Numbered from the stretch's first letter, positions 1 to 6,847 are shown. The stretch is 33,562 bases of DNA from Alphaproteobacteria bacterium 65-37 (GCA_001897995.1 MKRV01000108.1:1-33562), one strand, 5' to 3'. The notes: a model not told the origin generated them from the sequence alone. Made by a program: numbers and translations.

Positions 1-2
1 AC

Positions 3-179
3 AACCACGTGCCGGGCAAGGTGCGCCAGCGCCTGTTCCACGGCGACTTCGTGCAATACGTCATCGACAGCCCGGTGGGAGCGCTGATCGTCCGCCGTCC
101 GCCCGTCAACCTGCTCGGCGAGGGCGCCGAAGTGACGCTGTCCTTTTCACCGGAGCATTGCGTGCTGCTCGAGGCTTGA
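3..179 (+). CDS. ABC transporter ATP-binding protein, C-terminal fragment (TOBE_2 domain)
   Basis: Partial gene. The 5' part lies outside the window and the frame closes at a TGA at 177-179. The 58 visible residues (NHVPGKVRQRLFHGDFVQY..., then ...GEGAEVTLSFSPEHCVLLEA) match the small beta-barrel that ends PotA/UgpC-type importer ATPases. That barrel is the TOBE_2 domain, which follows the nucleotide-binding domain and contributes to substrate or regulatory contacts. The short G-x-V-x(4)-F/Y-x-G-x(4)-Y pattern and the closing S-F-x-PE-H-x-x-L are typical. No Walker motifs are visible, so assignment rests on the domain tail alone. It is probably the last gene of its transport operon, because the next gene is convergent and a palindromic element follows. 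Confidence 0.72.
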   Translation, partial: NHVPGKVRQRLFHGDFVQYVIDSPVGALIVRRPPVNLLGEGAEVTLSFSPEHCVLLEA

Positions 180-223
180 GGCTGGGAGCGCGCCACCAAC
201 AAGAAACAACTGAGACGCAGCTC

Positions 224-309
224 ATCGGACCGCGGACCTCCAGGTCCGCCTCATACTCATGCCCGATGGCGACAAAGTATGAGCGGGCCTGGAGGCCCGC
301 GATCCGGAC
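224..309. repeat. REP-like palindromic element, copy 1
   Basis: An intergenic palindrome lies between two convergent gene ends. It contains two perfect small hairpins: GCGGACCT (232-239) with AGGTCCGC (242-249), and GCGGGCCT (283-290) with AGGCCCGC (293-300). A central perfect 8-base inverted repeat, CTCATACT (250-257) with AGTATGAG (276-283), lets the two halves also fold into one long stem of about 25 pairs with an 18-base loop. A related element occurs at 5999-6059. In this position it could act as a bidirectional terminator or 3'-end protector, which is inference. There is no T-tract. Confidence 0.75.
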
Positions 310-315
310 AAAATT

Positions 316-729
316 TCAAGCGCGCTTTTTCTTCGACGCGTTCAGTGCAGCTGCGGCACGGAACAGCGCCTTCAAGGCCTTTTCATCGACCTTGTCGCCT
401 TTGCGGATGTCGATGGCGCGCCTCGTGTTGCCATCGAGGCTGGAATTGAAGAGGCCCGACGGGTCCTCCAGCGCGGCACCCTTGGCGAAGGTCATCTTCA
501 CGACCTCCTTGTAGGTCTCGCCGGTGCAGATGATCCCCGTGTGCGACCAGACCGGAACGCCTCGCCACTTCCATTCCTCGACGACGTCAGGAACGGCCTG
601 CTTGATGAGGTCGCGGACCCGGGCGAGCGTTTCGCCGCGCCAATCACCCAGCTCGGCGATCCTCGCGTCGATCTGCCGGGAGGGAGAATCGCTTCCTGTG
701 CCTTCCGCCTGGTCGCTCTTCTTCGCCAT
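316..729 (-). CDS. DUF1801 domain protein (second of two)
   Basis: Small soluble protein of about 137 residues from the chosen start. It shows the DUF1801/YdhG pattern: a helical N-terminal part (RVRDLIKQAVPDVVEEWKWRGVPVW), then a beta-rich half with GETYKEVVKMTFAKG and a DPSGLFNSSLDGNTRRAIDI segment, and a Lys-rich tail. Some family members are described as frataxin-like iron chaperones. Nothing here proves that role. It is the last gene of a minus-strand operon with an ArsR regulator, an SRPBCC protein and another DUF1801 gene. The start is uncertain. ATG at 729 has an AGGAAGAAGG stretch upstream; ATG at 759 and GTG at 768 are in-frame alternatives closer to the preceding gene. The family call is firm and the biochemical role unknown. 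Confidence 0.82.
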   Translation of the reverse strand: MAKKSDQAEGTGSDSPSRQIDARIAELGDWRGETLARVRDLIKQAVPDVVEEWKWRGVPVWSHTGIICTGETYKEVVKMTFAKGAALEDPSGLFNSSLDGNTRRAIDIRKGDKVDEKALKALFRAAAALNASKKKRA

Positions 730-781
730 GATGGTCGCTGCCTTCTTCCTGATTGTCATGCCGTGCACCGGTAGGGACCCT

Positions 782-1255
782 TTACAGTCGTTCGCCGGGC
801 AGCCGGCTGGCTTGCCTCACCCAGGCGGCGACTTGCGCTTCGTCGAACGCGTCGTCCTCGTGGATGTCGAGATAGCGTGTGTCCCCGCTCTTGGAGGCGC
901 CAGGAGGGATCGGCCTGAGCGAGGTGCCGCGGAAGAACGCAACTTTGACGTACCTGGTGAAGCAATGAAAGCTGAGGAACCAGCCCTGACCCTCGACGCC
1001 ATAGAAGGGCGAGTTCCATTTGACCGCCTTGTGCACGCCAGCGACGCTGCGCTCGATCAGCTTGTCGAGGCGGCGGCCAATGTCGCGTTTCCAGCCCGGC
1101 ATGGCGGCGATGTAGGCCTGCACGGGGCGATCACCATCGCCCTTCGCGATCTGCGGGTTGCCGCCCGAGAGGAGGCGCGGCGTTGCGGCCGCCTCGCTGC
1201 CTGTTGCCTTTCTGGTCGTGGACTGCCGCGTGACTCTGGTCGATTTCCTGGACAT
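782..1255 (-). CDS. DUF1801 domain protein (first of two)
   Basis: A 157-residue protein with a basic, low-complexity N-terminus of about 40 residues (MSRKSTRVTRQSTTRKATG...). The DUF1801 domain runs from about residue 45: VQAYIAAMPGWKRDIGRRLDKLIERS, then VKWNSPFYGVEGQGWFLSFH, YVKVAFFRGTSL and YLDIHEDD. Its ATG (1253-1255) shares one base with the TGA of the upstream SRPBCC gene, giving TGATG, which suggests translational coupling. It differs clearly from the other DUF1801 protein next door, so the pair is either an old duplication or two recruited paralogues. Family assignment is good; function is not known. Confidence 0.83.
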   Translation of the reverse strand: MSRKSTRVTRQSTTRKATGSEAAATPRLLSGGNPQIAKGDGDRPVQAYIAAMPGWKRDIGRRLDKLIERSVAGVHKAVKWNSPFYGVEGQGWFLSFHCFTRYVKVAFFRGTSLRPIPPGASKSGDTRYLDIHEDDAFDEAQVAAWVRQASRLPGERL

Positions 1256-1695
1256 CACGATCCTTGAGCCGGCCGCTCCAGGACCTGTCCCAGCTTGTCG
1301 AAGAACTGCGGCCACCCGGCTCTCGCGCCGCCATGAGCCTGCTTCTGGTCCGGCCGGAAGCCCGACTGCTCCATGCGCAGATGGGTTCCCTTGCCTGTGG
1401 GCGTGAGCGTGAAGGTAACGACGCTCTTCAGATTGTAAGCTGCGTCGTCGTGCGCGTGGTTCCAGGAGTAGGAGAGGGTTCTGTTGGGTTCGACGGCCAG
1501 GACTTCGCAGTCCAGCACGCCGCCCCAGTCTCCGCGAAGATTGAAGCTGTGGCCCACGGCGGCCTTGAAGTCGTTCTTCATCAGCCACTCCTCGATCAGG
1601 TGCGGCTGCGTGAGGGCACGCCAGAGCTTCTCCGGTGGGTGATCGAATTCCCGTTCGACGACGACGGAGAGTACTTCGGCCGCTTGGTTGGTCAT
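1255..1695 (-). CDS. SRPBCC/AHSA1-family protein
   Basis: A 146-residue START-like protein. The opening VVVEREFDHPPEKLWRALTQPHLIEEWL is the hallmark of the AHSA1 (Activator of Hsp90 ATPase homologue 1-like) branch of SRPBCC, which folds as a helix-grip hydrophobic pocket. GDWGGVLDCEVLAVEPNRTLSYSW and VTFTLTPTGKGTHLRMEQSGF follow in the expected order. The ligand is unknown. Its ATG overlaps the TGA of the ArsR gene by four bases (ATGA, 1692-1695), and its own stop overlaps the next start. ArsR plus AHSA1-like protein is a common bacterial pairing, so co-regulation by the ArsR protein is likely. Confidence 0.9.
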   Translation of the reverse strand: MTNQAAEVLSVVVEREFDHPPEKLWRALTQPHLIEEWLMKNDFKAAVGHSFNLRGDWGGVLDCEVLAVEPNRTLSYSWNHAHDDAAYNLKSVVTFTLTPTGKGTHLRMEQSGFRPDQKQAHGGARAGWPQFFDKLGQVLERPAQGS

Positions 1696-2015
1696 TGGTC
1701 CATCCTCTTGAGGAGATCGTCGAGATGGTCGAACCGGTTCTGCCAGAAGCCGGCCATCTGGCTTGTCCAGTCGATCAGCGGTGCCAGGGCGCCGAGCTGC
1801 GCGCTGTAGTGCGTCTGACGGCCTTCGTGGCGATCGCGGACCAGGCCGGCCCGTTTCAGTACGCCGAGATGCTTGGAGACGGCAGGCTGGGAAATCCCGG
1901 CCTGAGCCGTCAGGGCGCCGACCGTCTGCTCGCCGTTGCGGCACAGCCGCTCGAAGAGGGCCCGCCGGGTCGGATCGGCGAGCGTTCTGAACAGAAGGTC
2001 GTGGGCATTGGGCAT
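1692..2015 (-). CDS. ArsR-family winged-helix transcriptional regulator
   Basis: A 107-residue regulator counted from ATG at 2015; a TTG at 2021 is an alternative. MPNAHDLLFRTLADPTRRALFERLCRNGEQTVGALTAQAGISQPAVSKHLGVLKRAGLV is the canonical ArsR winged helix. The recognition helix is ISQPAVSKHLGVL, and a wing with DRHEGRQTHYSAQ follows. The usual metal-binding ELCVCDL-type cysteine motif is absent, so it is unlikely to sense arsenite. It belongs to the metal-independent subgroup that travels with SRPBCC proteins. No good Shine-Dalgarno sequence is seen, and a perfect dyad sits 7 bases upstream of the ATG, so autorepression is plausible. First gene of the four-gene operon running down to 316. 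Confidence 0.92.
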   Translation of the reverse strand: MPNAHDLLFRTLADPTRRALFERLCRNGEQTVGALTAQAGISQPAVSKHLGVLKRAGLVRDRHEGRQTHYSAQLGALAPLIDWTSQMAGFWQNRFDHLDDLLKRMDQ

Positions 2016-2021
2016 CTGCAA

Positions 2022-2043
2022 TCAATAACTCGACAGTTATTGA
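2022..2043. promoter_or_regulatory. Candidate ArsR operator (perfect dyad)
   Basis: TCAATAACT (2022-2030) and AGTTATTGA (2035-2043) form a perfect 9-base inverted repeat around CGAC, directly upstream of the arsR-type start codon. Size, symmetry and position fit binding by a dimeric winged-helix repressor and autoregulation. Two more AGTTAT half-sites follow upstream (see 2048-2157). Confidence 0.65.
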
Positions 2044-2047
2044 TTAA

Positions 2048-2157
2048 CCCATAACTGTTCGGGAATATGTGAGTCAAGCCGGAAATAAAAGCAGGCTGGA
2101 ATTGCGCTGTGTAAGGCTGCTTCAGCCGAGCGCACGAAATACCCGAATAGTTATGAG
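2048..2157. repeat. Long-range inverted pair of AGTTAT-containing sites
   Basis: CCCATAACTGTTCGGG (2048-2063) is matched in inverted orientation at 14 of 16 positions by CCCGAATAGTTATGAG (2142-2157), 78 bases away. Both carry the same ATAACT/AGTTAT core as the dyad at 2022-2043. The right-hand copy directly abuts the stop codon of the upstream dioxygenase gene. Looping by the ArsR regulator, or a stem-loop at the end of the upstream transcript, are both possible. Confidence 0.5.
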
Positions 2158-2997
2158 TCAGACGGGTGCCGTACCGGCGACGATGACCCGGTGCATCAGG
2201 CGGCGTTCGCCTTCCGGATAGTCGGCATTGGCCTTGTGCAGGGTGCAGCGATTGTCCCAGATCACGATGTCGCCCTGCTGCCAGACATGGCGGTACTGGT
2301 ACTTCGGCTGCGTCGCATGGGCGATCAGCTCGTCGAGCAGCCGGTCACTCTCGGCGCGATCGAGGCCGACGATCTCTTCCATGCGGTTGGGATTGAGGTA
2401 GAGCGCTCTGCGCCCAGTGTCGGGATGGGTGCGCACGAGAGGGTGGGTGGCCTCGGGCATCGCCGCCATCTCATCGGCTGGTCGGGTCGAGATGCGGCTG
2501 AGCTTGCGGCTCGAGCTGTACTTGTGAACCACCTTCAGCGGATCGATGCGCGCCCGCGTTTCGGCCGGAAGATCCTCGTAGGCGGCGTACATGTTGGCGA
2601 ATTGGGTGTCGCCGCCGCGCGAGGGGATCTCGATGCCGTAAAGCATGGTGAGCGAACAGGGCTCGCGCATGAAGCTGTCGTCGGTATGCCAGTTGGCGCC
2701 GTTCACGATCTTCTTGCCGTCGCCCAGCTCGTCGCGGTCTTCACTGGAGATGATGTTGACGTCGGCACATTCCGGTGTGCTGGCCAGTTGCTTGCGGCGC
2801 ATCGGCGTTCCGAAGCGCGACATGGCGGCAAGGAAGGCTGGCGGATCGAGCTTCTGGGCGCGGATGCAAAGCACGAGATTGTCGTGCAGCGCATCGATCA
2901 GGGCCTGTTGCGTTGCGGCATCGGGCAGGTGGCCGAGATCGATCCCACTCACCGCCGCTGCCATATGACCGCCGAGCTTCTCGCTCTGAAAACTCAT
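2158..2997 (-). CDS. TauD/TfdA-family Fe(II)/2-oxoglutarate-dependent dioxygenase
   Basis: A 279-residue enzyme expected to oxidise an organic substrate with O2 and 2-oxoglutarate on a non-haem iron. The facial triad is visible: His104 and Asp106 in WHTDDSF and His254 in TLHKA. Arg266 in GERRLMHR is the likely 2-oxoglutarate carboxylate anchor. SRGGDTQFANMYAAYEDLP is the classic TauD-like segment. ATG at 2997 is chosen because a GGGAG ribosome site lies 8 bases upstream; an upstream in-frame extension exists but would overlap the divergent gene's control region. The substrate (taurine, alkylsulfonate, aryloxyacetate or other) cannot be told. No sulfonate transporter is adjacent. Confidence 0.9.
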   Translation of the reverse strand: MSFQSEKLGGHMAAAVSGIDLGHLPDAATQQALIDALHDNLVLCIRAQKLDPPAFLAAMSRFGTPMRRKQLASTPECADVNIISSEDRDELGDGKKIVNGANWHTDDSFMREPCSLTMLYGIEIPSRGGDTQFANMYAAYEDLPAETRARIDPLKVVHKYSSSRKLSRISTRPADEMAAMPEATHPLVRTHPDTGRRALYLNPNRMEEIVGLDRAESDRLLDELIAHATQPKYQYRHVWQQGDIVIWDNRCTLHKANADYPEGERRLMHRVIVAGTAPV

Positions 2998-3061
2998 GGC
3001 TTTGCTCCCGCTGGCCGAGGTAGCGTGCGCGCCGATTTTGATAAGTACAAGGGGAGCCCCC

Positions 3062-3658
3062 ATGAAGATCGCCTATTCCGCTGCAAGTCCGTATGTCCGC
3101 AAGGTCATGGCTTGTGCGATTGCCCGTGGCCTCGACAGCAAGATCGAGCGCTGGACCGTCGGCACGACCGATCCGGCTCTGCTCGCCTTCAATCCCCTGT
3201 CGAAGGTGCCGAGCTTCATCACCGACGATGGCCTGACGCTCTTCGACAGCCCGGTGATCTGCGAGTATCTCGACAGCGTGGGCAGTGCACCGAAGCTCTT
3301 TCCGGCGACGGGGCCGGCGCGCTGGAACGCCCTGCGCCAGCAGGCGCTGGGTGACGGCATCATGGATGCGAGCCAGCCGCGGCGCCGCGAGATCGCACTG
3401 CCGCAGGACGACGGCCGCAAGGCTTATATCGACCTGCAGCGTGGCAAGGTGATCCGGGCGATCGACGCCCTGGAAAAAGAGGCTGCCTCGTTCGGCAATC
3501 TCGCCACCATCGGCGAGATCACGGTTGGCTGTGCGCTGGGCTATCTCGACTTCCGTTTCGCCAACGAACCGTGGAGGCCCGGCCATCCCCAACTCGAGGC
3601 CTGGTACGCCAAGGCCGTGAAGCTGCCGCCGCTCGCCGAGACGATGCCCAAGGGTTGA
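3062..3658 (+). CDS. Glutathione S-transferase family protein
   Basis: A 198-residue protein with the two GST parts. The thioredoxin-like N-domain includes MKIAYSAASPYVRKVMACAI, a cis-proline in NPLSKVPSF (Pro50) and a DSPVICEYLD glutathione gamma-glutamyl contact at about 62-71. An all-helical C-domain with a YIDLQRGKVIRAIDALEKE helix follows. This is the YibF-like or beta-like bacterial GST type; conjugation or peroxidase activity is expected but the substrate is unknown. ATG 3062 has a GGGGAG site just upstream. The 64-base gap to the divergent dioxygenase must hold both promoters, so the two may be co-regulated. Confidence 0.88.
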   Translation: MKIAYSAASPYVRKVMACAIARGLDSKIERWTVGTTDPALLAFNPLSKVPSFITDDGLTLFDSPVICEYLDSVGSAPKLFPATGPARWNALRQQALGDGIMDASQPRRREIALPQDDGRKAYIDLQRGKVIRAIDALEKEAASFGNLATIGEITVGCALGYLDFRFANEPWRPGHPQLEAWYAKAVKLPPLAETMPKG

Positions 3659-3822
3659 GGGCCCAGGGGATTCTTTGTGTAAAACGCGCCGGCGGAGCAA
3701 CGTTCCGTCGGCTGGATCGTTACGACCCCGGATCAGTTCACCCTGACGCCGGCGTGTCGCGGATCGGGCTTTCTTGAGTTTCCGGGCGCTTCGGGGAGCG
3801 GCGAGCACCGAGGAGACAAGCC

Positions 3823-4113
3823 ATGGATCGGCAATTCCTGACGGTAGTGATCGGCGCCGCCCTTGTCGCCGGTGCAGCCGTAGCGGTTACGGTGACCCAA
3901 TGGAGAGAGCCGGCCTTCGTCGCCGGGGACCAACCGGTCACGGCGGAGCAGGTCCTGAAGAGCCTGCAAACCCACGGCTATTCGGATGTGCAAGTGGCCC
4001 GCCAGGGCAATTTCTTCCAGGGTACTGGCTCGAAGAACGGCAAGACGGCGAAAGTCGTCGTCGATGCCCGTACCGGCCGTCTCGTCGAAAAGAACGAAGA
4101 TGCCGAGCAGTAA
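3823..4113 (+). CDS. Small exported PepSY-like protein
   Basis: A 96-residue protein with a hydrophobic N-terminus at about residues 5-24 (FLTVVIGAALVAGAAVAV), acting as signal anchor or signal peptide. A single PepSY-like module follows (VTAEQVLKSLQTHGYSDVQVARQGNFFQGTGSKNG, then KTAKVVVDARTGRLV). This fold is linked to peptidase inhibition or periplasmic sensing. A GAGGAGA site precedes the ATG. There is no partner peptidase nearby. The PepSY assignment comes from pattern only and is moderately sure. The 164 bases before it hold no gene I can support. Confidence 0.72.
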   Translation: MDRQFLTVVIGAALVAGAAVAVTVTQWREPAFVAGDQPVTAEQVLKSLQTHGYSDVQVARQGNFFQGTGSKNGKTAKVVVDARTGRLVEKNEDAEQ

Positions 4114-4220
4114 GACGCCAACAACAGGACGATGACTGGCCGTCACGCCATCACGCTTGATCTGTGCGAAATATCTGACGCAAGGTATGGCCCCGGAGCG
4201 CACTGACGTCGGGGAAGGGC

Positions 4221-5660
4221 ATGCCGGCACGGACAGGCGAGCAGTTCCTGAAGGGCCTTCGGGGCCAGCGTGAGGTCTGGGTCGATGGCGAGCGGGTCGC
4301 CGACGTCGTCGATCATCCCAAGCTGAGCGGCGCTGCGCGGGCGCTGGCCGAGGTCTACGACCTCCAGCACGGCTATGCCGAAGCTTGCCTGGCGCCCGAT
4401 CCCGAAACCGGCGAATCCATCCCCGTCAGCCATCTGATCCCGCGGTCTCATGGGGATCTGACACGACGCCATCACGCCCTGCGCCAGGTGGCCGAGTTCT
4501 CGGTCGGGCTGATGGGCCGCACACCCGACTATATGAACGTGACCTATGCCGGTTTCGCGGGCCGCCCCGACGAATGGGGCACCAACGGCAACGAGGCGGG
4601 AGCCGAGCGGCTGGTGGCGTACCAGAAGTTCCTGCGTCGCGGCGATATCTCGCTGACCCACACGATCGTGCAGCCGACCGTCGACAAGGCGACTGGCGAT
4701 GCGCCGTCGGCCGGCAACGCGCATGCGTTGCGCAAGGTCGGCGAGACCGAGCACGGCATCGTCGTGCGCGGGGCGCGGGTGCTGGCGACCCTGGCGCCCT
4801 TTGCCGACGAGATCGCGGTCTATCCAGCGGCACCGCTGCCGCAGGGTGCCGACGACTACGCGCTGTCCTTCTGCATCCCCATGGGCACACCGGGACTGAA
4901 ATTCCTCTGCCGCGATTCAATGTCGGCGCCGGACAATCGCTTCGACCATCCGCTGTCCGGCCGCTTCGACGAACAGGATGCCTTTGTGATCTTCGACGAT
5001 GTCGAGGTACCACGCGACCGGCTGTTCATCGATTGCAACCTCGCCGCCTACAACACGGTGATGACCTCGAGCTGGCCGCCCAACATCCTGCAGCAGACCA
5101 TGATCCGGGCCTGGACCAAGCTCGACTTCGCCTGGGGGCTGGCGCTGCGCATGGCGGCGTCGATCAATGCAGCCGATCCCGAGACCCAACGCATGATCGG
5201 CGAGATCTGGACCTATGCCGAGTTCACGCGTTCGGCTCTGGTGGCGGCCGAAGCCGAAGCGCGTGAATGGCCCTCCGGTCTCTGGACGTGTGGCATCCGC
5301 CCGCTGCATGCGCTGCGGGCGACCCTGCCGCTGTGGTTTCCGCGGGTGAACGAAATCCTGCGCCTGATCGGTTCGCACAATCTGCTGGCCGCGCCAAGCG
5401 CGGCCCAGCTCGCCGATCCCGACTTGAGGCCGCTGATCGACCGCTATCTGCCCGGCGCCAAGGGCCTGGCGGCGGAGGAGCGCGTGCGCATCTTCCGGCT
5501 GGCCTGGGATTTTGCCGGCAGTGCGCTCGCCAGCCGCAATGAGCAGTACGAGCGCTTCTATCTTGCCTCGTCGGCGCGCAATCTCGCCCGGCATCTGCAG
5601 TTCACCGACCGCGGCCGGGCCGATCGGCTGGTGCAACGTTTTCTGGACGAAGCGTATTGA
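4221..5660 (+). CDS. hpaB: 4-hydroxyphenylacetate 3-monooxygenase oxygenase component (HpaB family)
   Basis: A 479-residue member of the HpaB/PvcC FADH2-using monooxygenases, which ortho-hydroxylate phenols such as 4-hydroxyphenylacetate. They need free reduced flavin from a separate reductase (HpaC). Characteristic segments are the N-terminal MPARTGEQFLKGLRGQREVW, YDLQHGYAEACLAPDPETGE, MGRTPDYMNVTYAGFAG, ISLTHTIVQPTVDK, the FDEQDAFVIFDDVEVPRDRLF acyl-CoA-dehydrogenase-like strand, and a C-terminal helical bundle. It is somewhat shorter than the E. coli enzyme (about 520 residues). No hpaC-like reductase or other hpa gene is present, so the natural substrate is uncertain; a different phenol is quite possible. 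GGGGAAGGG precedes the ATG. Confidence 0.88.
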   Translation: MPARTGEQFLKGLRGQREVWVDGERVADVVDHPKLSGAARALAEVYDLQHGYAEACLAPDPETGESIPVSHLIPRSHGDLTRRHHALRQVAEFSVGLMGRTPDYMNVTYAGFAGRPDEWGTNGNEAGAERLVAYQKFLRRGDISLTHTIVQPTVDKATGDAPSAGNAHALRKVGETEHGIVVRGARVLATLAPFADEIAVYPAAPLPQGADDYALSFCIPMGTPGLKFLCRDSMSAPDNRFDHPLSGRFDEQDAFVIFDDVEVPRDRLFIDCNLAAYNTVMTSSWPPNILQQTMIRAWTKLDFAWGLALRMAASINAADPETQRMIGEIWTYAEFTRSALVAAEAEAREWPSGLWTCGIRPLHALRATLPLWFPRVNEILRLIGSHNLLAAPSAAQLADPDLRPLIDRYLPGAKGLAAEERVRIFRLAWDFAGSALASRNEQYERFYLASSARNLARHLQFTDRGRADRLVQRFLDEAY

Positions 5661-5687
5661 TCCTCAGGCAGGGCGGAGGAGGGGCCG

Positions 5688-5993
5688 ATGAGCGATATCG
5701 ACACCAAGCCGCAGGCGGTTGAGCGCACCAAGACCAAGCGGCCACCGCTCTACAAGGTGATCCTTCTCAACGACGACTACACGCCGCGCGAGTTCGTCGT
5801 GGTGGTGCTGAAGGCCGTCTTCCGCATGACCGAGGAGCAGTCCTATCGCGTGATGATGACGGCGCACCAACTGGGAGCCTGTGTGGTCGCGACTTACACC
5901 CGCGATATCGCCGAATCCAAAACCTCCGAAGCCAACGACATGGGCCGCAGCGCCGGCCATCCGCTGGAATTCAGCACCGAACCAGAAGAGTAG
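5688..5993 (+). CDS. clpS: ATP-dependent Clp protease adaptor ClpS
   Basis: A 101-residue N-recognin adaptor that delivers N-degron proteins to ClpAP. After a 20-residue flexible N-terminus come LYKVILLNDDYTPREFVVVVL and FRMTEEQSYRVMMTAHQLGACVVATYTRDIAESK, the invariant ClpS core including the Asn-Asp-Asp substrate-pocket residues. At the position of the E. coli gatekeeper Met40 (DDYTPM) this protein has Arg (DDYTPR), a variant I associate with a second, ClpS2-like alphaproteobacterial form (inference). clpA is not adjacent. AGGAGG precedes the ATG, 27 bases after the monooxygenase stop. A REP-like element lies just downstream. Confidence 0.95.
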   Translation: MSDIDTKPQAVERTKTKRPPLYKVILLNDDYTPREFVVVVLKAVFRMTEEQSYRVMMTAHQLGACVVATYTRDIAESKTSEANDMGRSAGHPLEFSTEPEE

Positions 5994-5998
5994 GTTTG

Positions 5999-6059
5999 AT
6001 CCGGACCGCGGGCCTCCCGGCCCGCATTCATGAGCGGGCCGGAAGGCCCGCGGTCCGAT
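5999..6059. repeat. REP-like palindromic element, copy 2
   Basis: Related to the element at 224-309. Two tandem hairpins are visible: GCGGGCC (6008-6014) with GGCCCGC (6019-6025), and GCGGGCC (6034-6040) with GGCCCGC (6045-6051). They are joined by ATTCATGA. The outer arms ATCCGGACC and GGTCCGAT also pair, so the whole 61-base unit can fold as one nearly perfect stem. It begins 6 bases after the clpS stop codon, where it may limit read-through or stabilise the clpS mRNA end. Confidence 0.75.
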
Positions 6060-6082
6060 GAAAAGCAAGAGAGCATGCCGTC

Positions 6083-6847
6083 ATGAAATCATTTGCGCTG
6101 CAAGCCGGCGGGAGTCGACTACTCTACCACGACATTCCCGGTGACGGTCGCCCGTTGATCATGCTGCACGGCCTGGGTTGTGCCTCGTCCTGCGATTATC
6201 CGCGTCTTGCCTCGGACCCGGCTCTGGCCGGCCGGCGCATGATCCTGCTCGACCTGCTGGGATCGGGCTTCAGCGATCGCCCCGCGGGCTTCGGCTATAC
6301 GATCGAGGACCATGCTCGCACGGTGGCGGAGCTTGCGACCCACCTCGCGCCGGACTCGGTGGACCTCTACGGCCACAGCATGGGCGGTTCCGTGGCGATC
6401 GTCGCCGCCACACTGCTGGGCGATAGGGTCCGGCATCTCGTGATGGGCGAACCGAATCTCGATCCAGGCGGAGGGACGTTCAGCCGAAAAGTCGCGGCAA
6501 TCCCCGAAGCCGACTACGTGGCCCATGGTCACGGGGATCTGGTGAAGGCCGCACGCACGGAGGGCAACAGCATCTGGGCGGCGTCGATGTCCATCAGCGC
6601 GCCGTACGCCGTGCATCGCAGCGCGACGTCGCTTGTCGTCGGCGGCGCGCCGACGTGGCGCGAACTGCTCTACGCGATGAAGATGCCGAGAACGATCATT
6701 TTCGGCGAAGCTTCCCTGCCGGAGCCGGACACCGAACGCCTGCCGCAGCAGGGCGTGGGTGTCCGCGTCGTGTCGCAGGCCGGCCATGGAATGACCGTCG
6801 AGAATCCTGGAGGAGTCGCGTCGGCGTTGCGTGCAGCGCTGCATTGA
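6083..6847 (+). CDS. Alpha/beta hydrolase
   Basis: A 254-residue alpha/beta-hydrolase-fold enzyme without signal peptide. It shows the oxyanion-hole HG motif (MLHGLG, residues 28-32), the LDLLGSGFSDRP strand-loop, and the nucleophile elbow GHSMGG with Ser99. His235 in AGHGM is the likely catalytic base; an acid near Asp216 or Glu209 (FGEASLPEPD) would complete the triad. No lipase or haloalkane dehalogenase-specific signature stands out, so esterase, lactonase or C-C hydrolase roles remain open. It sits between clpS and a MaoC-like gene on the same strand. Confidence 0.88.
   Translation: MKSFALQAGGSRLLYHDIPGDGRPLIMLHGLGCASSCDYPRLASDPALAGRRMILLDLLGSGFSDRPAGFGYTIEDHARTVAELATHLAPDSVDLYGHSMGGSVAIVAATLLGDRVRHLVMGEPNLDPGGGTFSRKVAAIPEADYVAHGHGDLVKAARTEGNSIWAASMSISAPYAVHRSATSLVVGGAPTWRELLYAMKMPRTIIFGEASLPEPDTERLPQQGVGVRVVSQAGHGMTVENPGGVASALRAALH

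Noticed and set aside
158..514. A 118-codon plus-strand frame across the first palindrome
   Set aside because: It runs through the REP-like element and antisense to the DUF1801 gene and shows no recognisable domain.
1692..2015. Arsenic-resistance function for the ArsR-type regulator
   Set aside because: No cysteine metal motif is present in the recognition region, and no ars genes are nearby.
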